DNA from: a bacterium
GTDB taxonomy: Bacteria > Bacteroidota > Bacteroidia > Bacteroidales > Muribaculaceae
Assembly (NCBI GenBank): GCA_004559845.1
Contig: SFWW01000096.1
Location: 1 to 5,581 of the forward strand
Length of the DNA: 5,581 nt
Direction of reading: 5' to 3'
A model generated the notes under the pieces. It was given only the letters and a program-made list of their open reading frames with translations, was not told the origin of the DNA and searched no databases. The number at the start of each line of letters is the position of its first letter. The stretch's first letter is position 1. The position numbers and the translations under genes are program-made. Shown here piece by piece: positions 1 through 5,490 of this stretch.

Positions 1-895
1 TCTTGTAGGGATAGGAGTCCAACCATGTGTTGGTGATGGTTGTATCATTGATCGGGAGCACTTGAAGCGCACGCTGACCGGTGGAAACCACCCAGTCGAT
101 CATCTGCTTCAAATCGCCAAAGTCGCCCACGCCAAAGCTCCCCTCGCTACGGAGCGAGAAGATGGGCACCACGGTGCCTGCCACCCGCCAAGCGGGAATG
201 GCAAATCTTGCTTCATCGAGTTCGTAAGCCACGGCATCGCCCTTCTTCAATTCCGGAAGAACGATGGTGCGGTTGCCGTTTTCTTCCCAAAGCACATTTT
301 TGGTATTACCCGACTGCAGTGCCACAAACTTAAATTCGAGCACGCGAGAATGAAGGGCTCGGGCATCGAGTGTTGCCACCCACTCATTGTGTGCATGTTC
401 CACCATCGGGGTGGCTTTATTCACAGCCCAATTTCCCATGGCGGGACCGCTACCCACCACTGCCAGCACTTGGTCGGCTCGCAATTGCGGAGCACGCACC
501 TTCAGCATCACGGTATAGTCGAAGGTTGTGGCGGGCACCACGAGCAACTGCCTGCGAGCGCCACATTCGGTGAATGCCGAACTATAGAGGTAACTGTTTT
601 CCGGATTATCAATCCAGTGGTCGTAGGTGGTAAGTTTGGTGGATTTGGCTACGGAAAGGTCGAGCATATGGGCTTGCACAAGCCATTCATGGCGCACTAC
701 ATTGCCACCGCGCACCACACTGTAGTGGTAGTGCATAGCACCGGCGTCGGCACCCGAAGTAGAGATTTCGCAACTCCAGGTGTGGCCATCAATAGTGCCC
801 ATAGAATATCGCTTCGTTGCGCCGTTCAGCAGCACATTCAGCACGATTTCTTCTCCAAAAATCGTTTGATACTCAAGAACGAATGTTAGTTTCAT
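1..895 (-). CDS. malQ: 4-alpha-glucanotransferase (amylomaltase, GH77, DPE2-like with two CBM20 domains), 5' part only
   Basis: The minus strand is open from the ATG at 895-893 to the window edge, giving 298 residues of a protein whose family members are usually close to 900 residues; the C-terminal two thirds lie outside. An in-frame TAA at 907-905 is just 3 codons before this ATG, so the start is well fixed. Two starch-binding CBM20-like beta-domains are visible, at about residues 1-100 and 125-215. The second carries the typical GNW (155-156) and W203...NR (208-209) elements. The GH77 catalytic barrel begins near 236, with VVPIFSLRSEGSFGVGDF (242-259) and LQVLPIND (277-284) as its first strands. 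No signal peptide is seen, so the enzyme is probably cytoplasmic. By family knowledge it transfers alpha-1,4-glucan units, using maltose or maltodextrins and releasing glucose. The catalytic acids are out of view. A LacI-type operator lies about 158 bp upstream. Family assignment is confident; substrate detail is inferred. Confidence 0.9.
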   Translation of the reverse strand, partial: MKLTFVLEYQTIFGEEIVLNVLLNGATKRYSMGTIDGHTWSCEISTSGADAGAMHYHYSVVRGGNVVRHEWLVQAHMLDLSVAKSTKLTTYDHWIDNPENSYLYSSAFTECGARRQLLVVPATTFDYTVMLKVRAPQLRADQVLAVVGSGPAMGNWAVNKATPMVEHAHNEWVATLDARALHSRVLEFKFVALQSGNTKNVLWEENGNRTIVLPELKKGDAVAYELDEARFAIPAWRVAGTVVPIFSLRSEGSFGVGDFGDLKQMIDWVVSTGQRALQVLPINDTTITNTWLDSYPYK

Positions 896-1033
896 TGTAA
901 AATTTTATAATGGTTTTGGTTTTGATTTTCAAGTATCTTACAAGTATTGTTAAGACCTGTGTATTTAAGCTTTTTTCTTTGCGTAAAATTACTAAATCAA
1001 ACTATTATCACCACCTCCCCACATTAAATATAG

Positions 1034-1041
1034 CAAATTTA
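1034..1041 (-). promoter_or_regulatory. Candidate Bacteroidetes -7 box for malQ
   Basis: On the minus strand this reads TAAATTTG, matching TAnnTTTG. It lies directly downstream of the LacI-type operator and would give a leader of roughly 130 nt before the malQ ATG. No TTTG -33 element is found 19-21 bp upstream; that space is taken by the operator and the start of the G-run tract. The promoter is therefore either weak and dependent on a regulator, or wrongly placed. A second TAAATTTG at 1097-1090 (minus) has TTTG only 13 bp upstream, which is too close. Confidence 0.4.
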
Positions 1042-1044
1042 TTT

Positions 1045-1060
1045 ATGCAATCGTTTGCAT
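1045..1060. promoter_or_regulatory. LacI-family operator upstream of malQ
   Basis: ATGCAATCGTTTGCAT is palindromic apart from one position per arm (core TGCAAnCGnTTGCA with a central CG), the architecture recognised by LacI/GalR-family regulators. Its centre lies 157.5 bp from the malQ start codon and 4 bp upstream of the candidate -7 box, a position that would let a bound protein block or organise RNA polymerase. A near-identical site occurs upstream of galM at 5217-5232. The regulator itself is not in this window, and the assignment to the LacI family rests on motif shape only. Confidence 0.7.
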
Positions 1061-1107
1061 CCCCCATCCTCCACCCCCACCCCACACCCCAAATTTATGC
1101 CCCACCC
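1061..1107 (-). other. G-run tract with G-quadruplex potential beside the malQ operator
   Basis: The plus strand has C-runs at 1061-1065, 1074-1078, 1080-1083, 1087-1090, 1100-1103 and 1105-1107. The minus strand, which is the non-template strand for malQ, therefore carries four consecutive runs of at least four G separated by 3, 1 and 8 bases, a good quadruplex pattern, plus two further runs. The tract abuts the operator at 1060 with no gap. Whether it folds in the cell is unknown. Confidence 0.5.
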
Positions 1108-1113
1108 ACACAA

Positions 1114-1184
1114 AAAGGGCGCAACTATCGCTTATATCTACGCCCTTTCTACAAAAAAATCCATAGAAAGGGCGCAACTATCGC
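1114..1184. repeat. Pair of 18-bp direct repeats with competing hairpins
   Basis: AAAGGGCGCAACTATCGC occurs exactly at 1114-1131 and at 1167-1184. Between them, CGCCCTTTCTA (1141-1151) is a perfect 11-bp reverse complement of 1164-1174, and its first eight bases also pair with AAAGGGCG at 1114-1121. The middle segment can thus pair with the left repeat or the right repeat but not both. The plus strand after the second stem has no T-tract, and in the minus direction the first stem is followed by only five T. The unit could be a dispersed intergenic element or an RNA switch; its role is unknown. Confidence 0.7.
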
Positions 1185-1208
1185 CTCTCCTCAAAAAAAA
1201 TTGTGAAA

Positions 1209-1313
1209 ATTTGTGCTAATTCGTGGCTAAAAACAACAAACACGGACAGCACAAATCACACAGTTTGTTTTGTTGAATCTATGTAATCATTTCAATCACA
1301 AATTAGCACAAAT
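1209..1313. repeat. Long-spaced inverted repeat based on ATTTGTGCTAATT
   Basis: ATTTGTGCTAATTCGTG (1209-1225) is repeated in inverted form at 1297-1313 with one mismatch in 17, separated by 71 bp. A further inverted copy of the first nine bases lies at 1248-1256, and an A/C-rich segment at 1231-1241 pairs imperfectly with 1263-1273, giving a nested cruciform-like arrangement. Motifs of this kind seem common between genes in Bacteroidales, so this may be a dispersed repeat rather than a locus-specific element; that is recollection, not a search result. Confidence 0.65.
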
Positions 1314-1330
1314 AATTCTTGGTCGAATCC

Positions 1331-1362
1331 TTTGAAAATACGATAATATTTGTGTAACTTTG
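1331..1362 (+). promoter_or_regulatory. Bacteroidetes housekeeping promoter of the ATPase gene
   Basis: TTTG at 1331-1334 and TAACTTTG at 1355-1362 are separated by exactly 20 bp, matching the sigma-ABfr consensus (TTTG, 19-21 bp, TAnnTTTG). Transcription should start a few bases downstream, around 1368-1370, which is the edge of the palindrome pair at 1368-1394. This makes the ATG at 1430 sit about 60 nt into the message. Confidence 0.75.
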
Positions 1363-1367
1363 CTATG

Positions 1368-1410
1368 GCATAAAATATGCAGCATAAATTATGCTACACA
1401 ATTTATGCTG
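1368..1410. promoter_or_regulatory. Tandem palindromes at the ATPase transcription start (operator-like or leader hairpin)
   Basis: Two 13-bp palindromes, GCATAAAATATGC (1368-1380) and GCATAAATTATGC (1382-1394), follow each other with a 14-bp period. A fifth half-site, TATGC, lies at 1405-1409. In addition CAGCATAAATT (1380-1390) is a perfect 11-bp inverted match to AATTTATGCTG (1400-1410), so the leader RNA can form a hairpin with a 9-nt loop. Position over the predicted transcription start fits a repressor site or an autoregulatory leader structure; the binding factor is unknown. Confidence 0.55.
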
Positions 1411-1429
1411 TAACGAAATTTGTATGATT

Positions 1430-2560
1430 ATGAAACACGAAAACTATCCGTATAACCCTTTTCTGCTGTCGGGCTATGTGTCGCCTGAATATTTCTGCGA
1501 CCGTGTGGAAGAAACCCAAAAACTCATTTCCGCCCTGAGAAATGGGCGAAATGTGACGCTTATCAGCCCTCGCCGTATGGGAAAAACGGGGCTTCTGCGC
1601 CATGCTTTCCACGAAATCCAAAGCGCAAAGGCAGGCAACTGCTACTATGTGGACCTGTACCAAACCGATAGCCTGTCGTCGCTGGTGAAGAAGTTGGGCG
1701 AGGCCGTGCTCGGCACTTTAGACACTTCGGAAACAAAGGTGGTGAAGCAAATCAGCAAATTTTTCGCATCGCTACGCCCCGTATTCAGTTTCGATGCTAT
1801 CAGTGGCGAGCCCAACATTATGCTTGATGTGCAACCAGTGAACGCCGAAAAATCGCTCTCCGAAATTTTTGCCTATATGGAAGATTCGGGGAAGCAGTGC
1901 TATGTGGCGTTCGATGAGTTTCAGGTGGTGGACGGCTATGCCGATAAGCAAGTGGAGGCACTGCTTCGCGCCCACATTCAACACCTGAACAATGTGCGGT
2001 TCGTGTTCTCCGGAAGCCAACGCCATGTGCTTGAAAATATGTTTGTCTCTGCCAACCGTCCATTTTTCCAAAGTACGCAAATCATGAATCTTGGATGCAT
2101 CAACGAAGCGGCATACTACGAATTTGCCCACAAAAAACTGGAACAGAATGGTCAAATCCTAAACAGCACCGCCTTCAATCATCTTTACAGTTCTTTGTTT
2201 GGACACACCTGGTATGTGCAGATGATTCTCAACCGCTTGTTCGAAACCGCACAAAAGAATATCACCGAAGAATTTATCGATGCCACTATCGCAAATGTGA
2301 TTGCCGAAAATGAGGCTACATATCAAACATTCGTCCGCCTCATCACGCCAGCCCAACGCAAACTGCTCCGTGCAGTGGCAAGCGAAGGCACGGCCAGAGA
2401 AATCACAGGGAAAAACTTTGTGGCGAAATATCAACTTGGAGCCATCAGCACCATACGCCTCAGCGCAAAAACCCTCGTAGAGAAAGAACTCCTACTGGAC
2501 CAAAACAACCACTACGAAGTTTACGACCGCTTCTTCGGCATCTGGCTAAAATTTGCGTAA
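1430..2560 (+). CDS. Stand-alone archaeal-type AAA+ ATPase (ATPase_2-like, COG1672-like)
   Basis: Predicted 376-residue P-loop ATPase. A Walker A variant, SPRRMGKTGLL (46-56), sits after the family-typical N-terminus NPFLLSGYVSPEYFCDR. Walker B is CYVAFDEFQ (157-165, D162 E163), and RFVFSGSQ (190-197) fits the sensor 1 strand. A C-terminal winged-helix-like domain covers about 302-376 and ends with the common YEVYDRFFGIWL segment. No membrane helix or signal peptide is seen. The usual first glycine of the P-loop is replaced by serine, which is normal in this family. The frame is open from an ATG at 1391, and ATG also occurs at 1424. I chose 1430 because homologous proteins usually begin shortly before NPF and because 1391 lies inside the palindrome/hairpin region only about 22 nt after the predicted transcription start. 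It is a single-gene unit with its own promoter. Function within the cell is unknown; such ATPases are widespread and often multi-copy in Bacteroidales. Confidence 0.88.
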   Translation: MKHENYPYNPFLLSGYVSPEYFCDRVEETQKLISALRNGRNVTLISPRRMGKTGLLRHAFHEIQSAKAGNCYYVDLYQTDSLSSLVKKLGEAVLGTLDTSETKVVKQISKFFASLRPVFSFDAISGEPNIMLDVQPVNAEKSLSEIFAYMEDSGKQCYVAFDEFQVVDGYADKQVEALLRAHIQHLNNVRFVFSGSQRHVLENMFVSANRPFFQSTQIMNLGCINEAAYYEFAHKKLEQNGQILNSTAFNHLYSSLFGHTWYVQMILNRLFETAQKNITEEFIDATIANVIAENEATYQTFVRLITPAQRKLLRAVASEGTAREITGKNFVAKYQLGAISTIRLSAKTLVEKELLLDQNNHYEVYDRFFGIWLKFA

Positions 2561-2604
2561 GCATGCCCGATGGGCAATGGTTGTGCTCAGCGAGGGAGCG
2601 AGGG

Positions 2605-2664
2605 AAAAAAAGGAGGCATCGGTTGCAAGGTGCGCTACGAAGCGTGCGCCCTGCAACCGATGCC
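2605..2664 (-). terminator. Strong intrinsic terminator of the galM-transporter operon
   Basis: GGCATCGGTTGCA (2615-2627) pairs perfectly with TGCAACCGATGCC (2652-2664). After one A-C mismatch, GGTGCGC (2629-2635) pairs with GTGCGCC (2644-2650) using two G-U pairs, leaving an 8-base loop. On the minus strand the stem is followed by a run of seven T (complement of 2605-2611), 23 bp past the transporter stop codon. No T-tract follows on the plus strand, so for the ATPase message it could act only as a hairpin 3' end. Confidence 0.85.
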
Positions 2665-2687
2665 GTTATGCGTGGATAGTGGTTAGT

Positions 2688-3998
2688 CTATTCGTGCTTT
2701 TTGGTTTTCACCACAAACACGAAGGCGGCTGCCACCACGAGGAAAGCACCTGCCAAGATGAGCATATTGGGTTGGGAACTGCCCACGAGGTGCATCACGA
2801 AGCCACCGGAGGCTGCTGCCACGATTTGCGGCAAGCAGATGGTGCAATTGAACAAGCCCAGCACAGTGCCCATACGCGAACTGCCTTCAAAGGCATTGGT
2901 TACAAAGGTGAAAGGCATGGCGAGCATAGCAGCCCAAGCACAACCGATGAGGAAGTAAGGCACGAAAAGCATATATTGATTGGTGCAGAAAGGCACGAGC
3001 GCAAAGCCCACAGCGCCAATCACCAAACTCAAAGCATATGCCAATTTTGGGCTCTTGAATTGCGGAAGCACCACAGCCCAAATCACACTGCCCACTGCCT
3101 GAACGGCGAAAATCACGCCCACCCAGTTGCCGGCAGTTTGATAAGCGGCACTGGCAGTGTCGGTTGTGTTCCACACGGTTTCGGCAATTGAGCCGTTGGT
3201 GTAGGTCCACATGTAGAGGAAAGCAGCCCAGCAGAAGAATTGCACGATACCCACTTGGAAGAACACCGCCCAAGCGCCTTCGGGCTCTTTGGATTTTGCC
3301 TTACCGGTGGCAGCATCTTCTTCCTTGATTTGATATTGTGCAAATTCGGCGGGTGGCATTTCGCGCACATTCATCATGGTGTAAATCACGCAGATAATGA
3401 GGATGGCGGCACCAATGTAGAACGACCAAATCACGGAATCGGGCACCTGACCCTTGGGCGCAATATTGGAAATGCCAATAGCGGTAAAGAGCAGAGGGAA
3501 CACATAGCCCACGATGGAGCCGGCATTGCAGAGAAACGACTGAATGCTATAGGCTTTGGTTTTTTGCTTTTCGTTCACCAAGTCGCCCACCATCATTTTA
3601 AAGGGCTGCATCGCCATATTGATGCTGGTGTCGAGAAACATAAGTGCAATCAAGCCAAACACCATAGCGCCACTCACAGCCAATCCGAACGAGCCGGCGT
3701 TGGGCAGCAAGCACATCACCACCACCGCCACGAAGGCGCCCACAAACAGGTAGGGAATGCGGCGGCCGAAGCGACACCAAGTTTTGTCGCTAAAGTAGCC
3801 CACCAAAGGCTGCACAAGCATGCCCATGAGCGGTGGAAGAATCCAAAAGAAACTCAAATCGTGAGGGTCTGCTCCAAGGGTGGCAAATATGCGGCTGATG
3901 TTGGCACTTTGCAGCGCGTAGGCAATTTGCACACCAAAGAAACCGAAACTGATGTTAAACAGTTTCCAAAAACTTAAATCCGGTTTTGTTTTTAGCAT
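2688..3998 (-). CDS. MFS sugar transporter of the SLC45 / glycoside-type group (probable maltose or related disaccharide symporter)
   Basis: A 436-residue inner-membrane protein with about 12 hydrophobic segments (near 10-30, 46-67, 81-99, 103-122, 149-170, 190-209, 243-265, 291-312, 318-337, 340-363, 377-397, 411-431) and a charged cytoplasmic loop at 210-240 between the two halves. The loop after helix 2 has DKTWCRFGRRIP (71-82), the GRR-x-P signature of SLC45 and plant sucrose transporters. Helix 4 carries D123, N127, Q131-P132 and D139, spaced like the conserved D...N...Q-P...D series of that group. By family knowledge it would couple proton entry to uptake of a disaccharide such as maltose or sucrose; substrate is inferred from the neighbouring mutarotase and the operator shared with malQ. 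The gene starts 21 bp after the galM stop, with an A/T-rich gap and no promoter seen, so the two are very likely co-transcribed. The operon ends at the terminator at 2605-2664. Confidence 0.87.
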   Translation of the reverse strand: MLKTKPDLSFWKLFNISFGFFGVQIAYALQSANISRIFATLGADPHDLSFFWILPPLMGMLVQPLVGYFSDKTWCRFGRRIPYLFVGAFVAVVVMCLLPNAGSFGLAVSGAMVFGLIALMFLDTSINMAMQPFKMMVGDLVNEKQKTKAYSIQSFLCNAGSIVGYVFPLLFTAIGISNIAPKGQVPDSVIWSFYIGAAILIICVIYTMMNVREMPPAEFAQYQIKEEDAATGKAKSKEPEGAWAVFFQVGIVQFFCWAAFLYMWTYTNGSIAETVWNTTDTASAAYQTAGNWVGVIFAVQAVGSVIWAVVLPQFKSPKLAYALSLVIGAVGFALVPFCTNQYMLFVPYFLIGCAWAAMLAMPFTFVTNAFEGSSRMGTVLGLFNCTICLPQIVAAASGGFVMHLVGSSQPNMLILAGAFLVVAAAFVFVVKTKKHE

Positions 3999-4019
3999 AA
4001 TATAATGATATTTTAAAGA

Positions 4020-5066
4020 TTATTTCGTGGAAAAACGGAAGATAATGGTGTGGGCATATTGCTCACCCGGGGCGAGTTGCTGCGATGGGAAATGGGGATG
4101 ATTGGGCGCGTCGGGCATTCCTTGGCACTCGATTGCCACGCCATCATAGTCGAAATATGTGCGGTTGCCGCTCTTGGTGGCGGGGCATCCCGAGAGCCAA
4201 TTGCCGGTGTAGATTTGCACGGCAGGCTGGGTGGTGAGCACCTCGAGGGTGCGTCCGCTATGGGCATCTTCGAGCACGGCAGCGAGCGCCAATTCGCCTT
4301 TTTTGTAAGCATCGATGGCGTAGCAATTGTCGTATCCCTTGCCGAAAGCCAAAGCCGGGAAGGGTTTGCGAATATCTTCACCCAGGGGTTTGGCTTGTGT
4401 AAAGTCCATGGGCGTGCCTTGCACGGGAGCGATTTCGCCGGTGGGCGTGAGGTTTTCGTCGGTCACCAAATATTTCGAGCAATTCAGGCGGAGCAAATGG
4501 CGCAGCACCGAACCGCTACCCTCTCCGGCGAGGTTGAAATAGGTGTGATTGGTGAGATTGAGCACCGTGGTTTTATCGGTGGTGGCAGTGATATGAAGCG
4601 AAAGTTGGCAATCGTCGCTCCAAGTGTAGGCGGCTTTCACCGTGAGGGTGCCGGGATAACCCGCATCGCCGTCGGGGCTCACGAGGGTGAATGTCACCCC
4701 GCTTTCGGTGGGCTCACTGTCCCAAATCTTATTGTAAAATCCCTCGCTACCGCCATGCAGCGCATTGGGTCCATTGTTGATTTCGAGTTGATAGTCCACC
4801 CCATCGATAGTGAATTTTCCGCCTGCTATGCGGTTGGCATATCGCCCGGGAATTTTGCCCATACAGGGACCATCGCTAATGTAGTGAGCGGCATTGGCAT
4901 AGCCGAGTGCCACATTTTCAAGATTTCCGGCAGAGTCGGGCACCACAATGGCATTGATACCGGCACCCAAAGCCGACAGTTCTACCCATGCTCCGGAAGC
5001 ATTGGTAAGGGTGTAGATGGCGATTTCGCCTCTGGGCGAGGCAGCCACAGTTTTCGTAATTTTCAT
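4020..5066 (-). CDS. galM: Aldose 1-epimerase (mutarotase)
   Basis: A full-length 348-residue galactose-mutarotase-fold protein. It interconverts the alpha and beta anomers of aldoses such as glucose and galactose, preparing sugars for anomer-specific kinases or phosphorylases. Visible signatures are GRYANRI (74-80), NALHGG with H104, the catalytic-base region NLTNHTYFNLAG with H174, GKGYDN with D246, and VAIECQGMPDAPNHP with E313; these correspond to the substrate-binding and acid/base residues known from Lactococcus GalM. Length is normal for the family and all key residues are present. There is no signal peptide or lipobox, so it is probably cytoplasmic. It is the first gene of a two-gene unit with the SLC45-like transporter. 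The ATG at 5066 gives the expected N-terminus (MKITK). A LacI-type operator lies about 158 bp upstream. Confidence in function is high; the natural sugar is inferred. Confidence 0.95.
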   Translation of the reverse strand: MKITKTVAASPRGEIAIYTLTNASGAWVELSALGAGINAIVVPDSAGNLENVALGYANAAHYISDGPCMGKIPGRYANRIAGGKFTIDGVDYQLEINNGPNALHGGSEGFYNKIWDSEPTESGVTFTLVSPDGDAGYPGTLTVKAAYTWSDDCQLSLHITATTDKTTVLNLTNHTYFNLAGEGSGSVLRHLLRLNCSKYLVTDENLTPTGEIAPVQGTPMDFTQAKPLGEDIRKPFPALAFGKGYDNCYAIDAYKKGELALAAVLEDAHSGRTLEVLTTQPAVQIYTGNWLSGCPATKSGNRTYFDYDGVAIECQGMPDAPNHPHFPSQQLAPGEQYAHTIIFRFSTK

Positions 5067-5154
5067 CCGTTTATATCAGAGGTTTGATGTTAAACACTTG
5101 GTCTTCATGAAGGGCGCACAGCGCAAAAAAAGTGCAAAGCGGTTCATGTTATGG

Positions 5155-5162
5155 CAAATGTA
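5155..5162 (-). promoter_or_regulatory. Candidate -7 box of the galM operon
   Basis: The minus strand reads TACATTTG, matching TAnnTTTG, and would give a leader of about 80 nt. The -33 region is poor: TGTG 22 bp upstream is the nearest match. An alternative start would use the T-run ending in TTTG at 5210-5207, which stands 6 bp after the operator, much as the TTTG of the malQ -7 box stands 7 bp after its operator. The sequence alone does not decide between them. Confidence 0.4.
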
Positions 5163-5216
5163 ATCAAAAAAAATTTTCCTCCACCACATTCGCTTGGAGC
5201 CATCTTCAAAAAAAAT

Positions 5217-5232
5217 ATGCAAACGATTGCGT
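5217..5232. promoter_or_regulatory. LacI-family operator upstream of the galM-transporter operon
   Basis: ATGCAAACGATTGCGT matches the reverse complement of the malQ-side operator at 14 of 16 positions, with both differences in the last four bases. The half-sites and central CG are kept. Its centre is 158.5 bp from the galM start, one base different from the spacing at malQ. It implies common control of glucanotransferase, mutarotase and transporter by one LacI-type regulator. Confidence 0.7.
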
Positions 5233-5283
5233 AACGCCCACCCCGGCGCCACGAAAACAGGGGTTAGGATGTTACTGCTGGGA

Positions 5284-5320
5284 GAAGAAAATCGCCTGTA
5301 AACTTTTTATTTACAGGCGA
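5284..5320 (-). terminator. Intrinsic terminator of tRNA-Leu
   Basis: TCGCCTGTAAA (5292-5302) and TTTACAGGCGA (5310-5320) form a perfect 11-bp stem with a 7-base loop. On the minus strand the stem is followed by TTTTCTTCT. It starts 18 bp after the tRNA 3' end, so it should stop the tRNA transcript and insulate the galM operon from it. Confidence 0.85.
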
Positions 5321-5337
5321 CATATTGATTAATCCGG

Positions 5338-5421
5338 TACTCGGAGCGGGACTTGAACCCGCACAGCCTAAAGGCCAAGGGATTTTAAGTCCCTCGTGTC
5401 TACCGATTCCACCATCCGAGC
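5338..5421 (-). tRNA. tRNA-Leu (anticodon UAA)
   Basis: The minus strand folds as a class II tRNA of 84 nt. The acceptor stem GCTCGGA pairs with TCCGAGT (first pair G-U), followed by discriminator A73. The anticodon stem AGGGA/TCCCT encloses the loop CTTAAAA with anticodon TAA, which reads UUA leucine codons. A long variable arm contains GCC-TTTA-GGC, and the T arm has GCGGG-TTCAAGT-CCCGC. The 3' CCA is not encoded (the genomic bases after A73 are CCG), so it must be added after transcription. It has its own promoter and terminator. Confidence 0.96.
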
Positions 5422-5446
5422 AGCTCTTGCGGTAGGCAATGCGGTG

Positions 5447-5477
5447 CAAAGTTAATGCTTTTTTTTATTATGGCAAA
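5447..5477 (-). promoter_or_regulatory. Promoter of tRNA-Leu
   Basis: On the minus strand TTTG (5477-5474) and TAACTTTG (5454-5447) are 19 bp apart, a full match to the Bacteroidetes promoter consensus. Transcription would start near 5440, about 20 nt before the mature tRNA 5' end. The -33 box begins 13 bp after the stop codon of the upstream partial gene. Confidence 0.85.
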
Positions 5478-5490
5478 TATTTTTTAAAAA

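Larger units (their letters stand above)
896..1354. other. Divergent intergenic region between malQ and the ATPase gene
   Basis: No convincing gene is present on either strand. From left to right it holds the A/T-rich malQ leader (896 to about 1030), a candidate -7 box and LacI-type operator, a C-rich tract on the plus strand, two copies of an 18-bp repeat with nested hairpins, and a long inverted repeat (1209-1313), ending at the ATPase promoter. A 98-residue plus-strand frame at 910-1206 runs through the operator, C-tract and repeats, resembles nothing, and is not called. Confidence 0.75.

Noticed and set aside
62..889. 275-codon plus-strand open frame
   Set aside because: It lies antisense to the 4-alpha-glucanotransferase gene, is rich in His and Cys without any domain pattern, and is a by-product of the codon use of the real gene.
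1114..1184. Possible CRISPR array
   Set aside because: Only two repeat copies of 18 bp exist, the spacer is itself complementary to the repeats, and no cas gene is present.
910..1206. 98-codon plus-strand open frame between malQ and the ATPase
   Set aside because: It crosses the malQ operator, the C-rich tract and both 18-bp repeats; the translation is low-complexity (runs of Pro, His, Lys) and has no promoter of its own.
1391..1429. ATG at 1391 as ATPase start
   Set aside because: It adds MLHNLCCNEICMI, unlike the usual family N-terminus, and lies within the palindromic leader about 22 nt from the predicted transcription start; it cannot be fully excluded.
2564..2576. Small hairpin TGCCC-GAT-GGGCA after the ATPase stop as its terminator
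   Set aside because: The stem is only 5 bp and no T-run follows on the plus strand.
2590..2605. Tandem duplication of GCGAGGGA
   Set aside because: Two 8-bp copies are too little to call a functional repeat; likely chance or slippage next to the terminator.
2553..3191. 212-codon plus-strand frame overlapping the ATPase end, the terminator and the transporter
   Set aside because: It includes the terminator hairpin and is antisense to a clear transporter; the peptide is His- and Cys-rich with no recognisable domain.
4050..5087. 345-codon plus-strand frame almost as long as galM
   Set aside because: It is fully antisense to a complete galM with all catalytic residues; the opposite frame stays open only because of galM codon use.
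5264..5449. 61-codon minus-strand frame over the tRNA
   Set aside because: The peptide containing SDGGIGRHEGLK is the well-known false translation of a tRNA-Leu gene.
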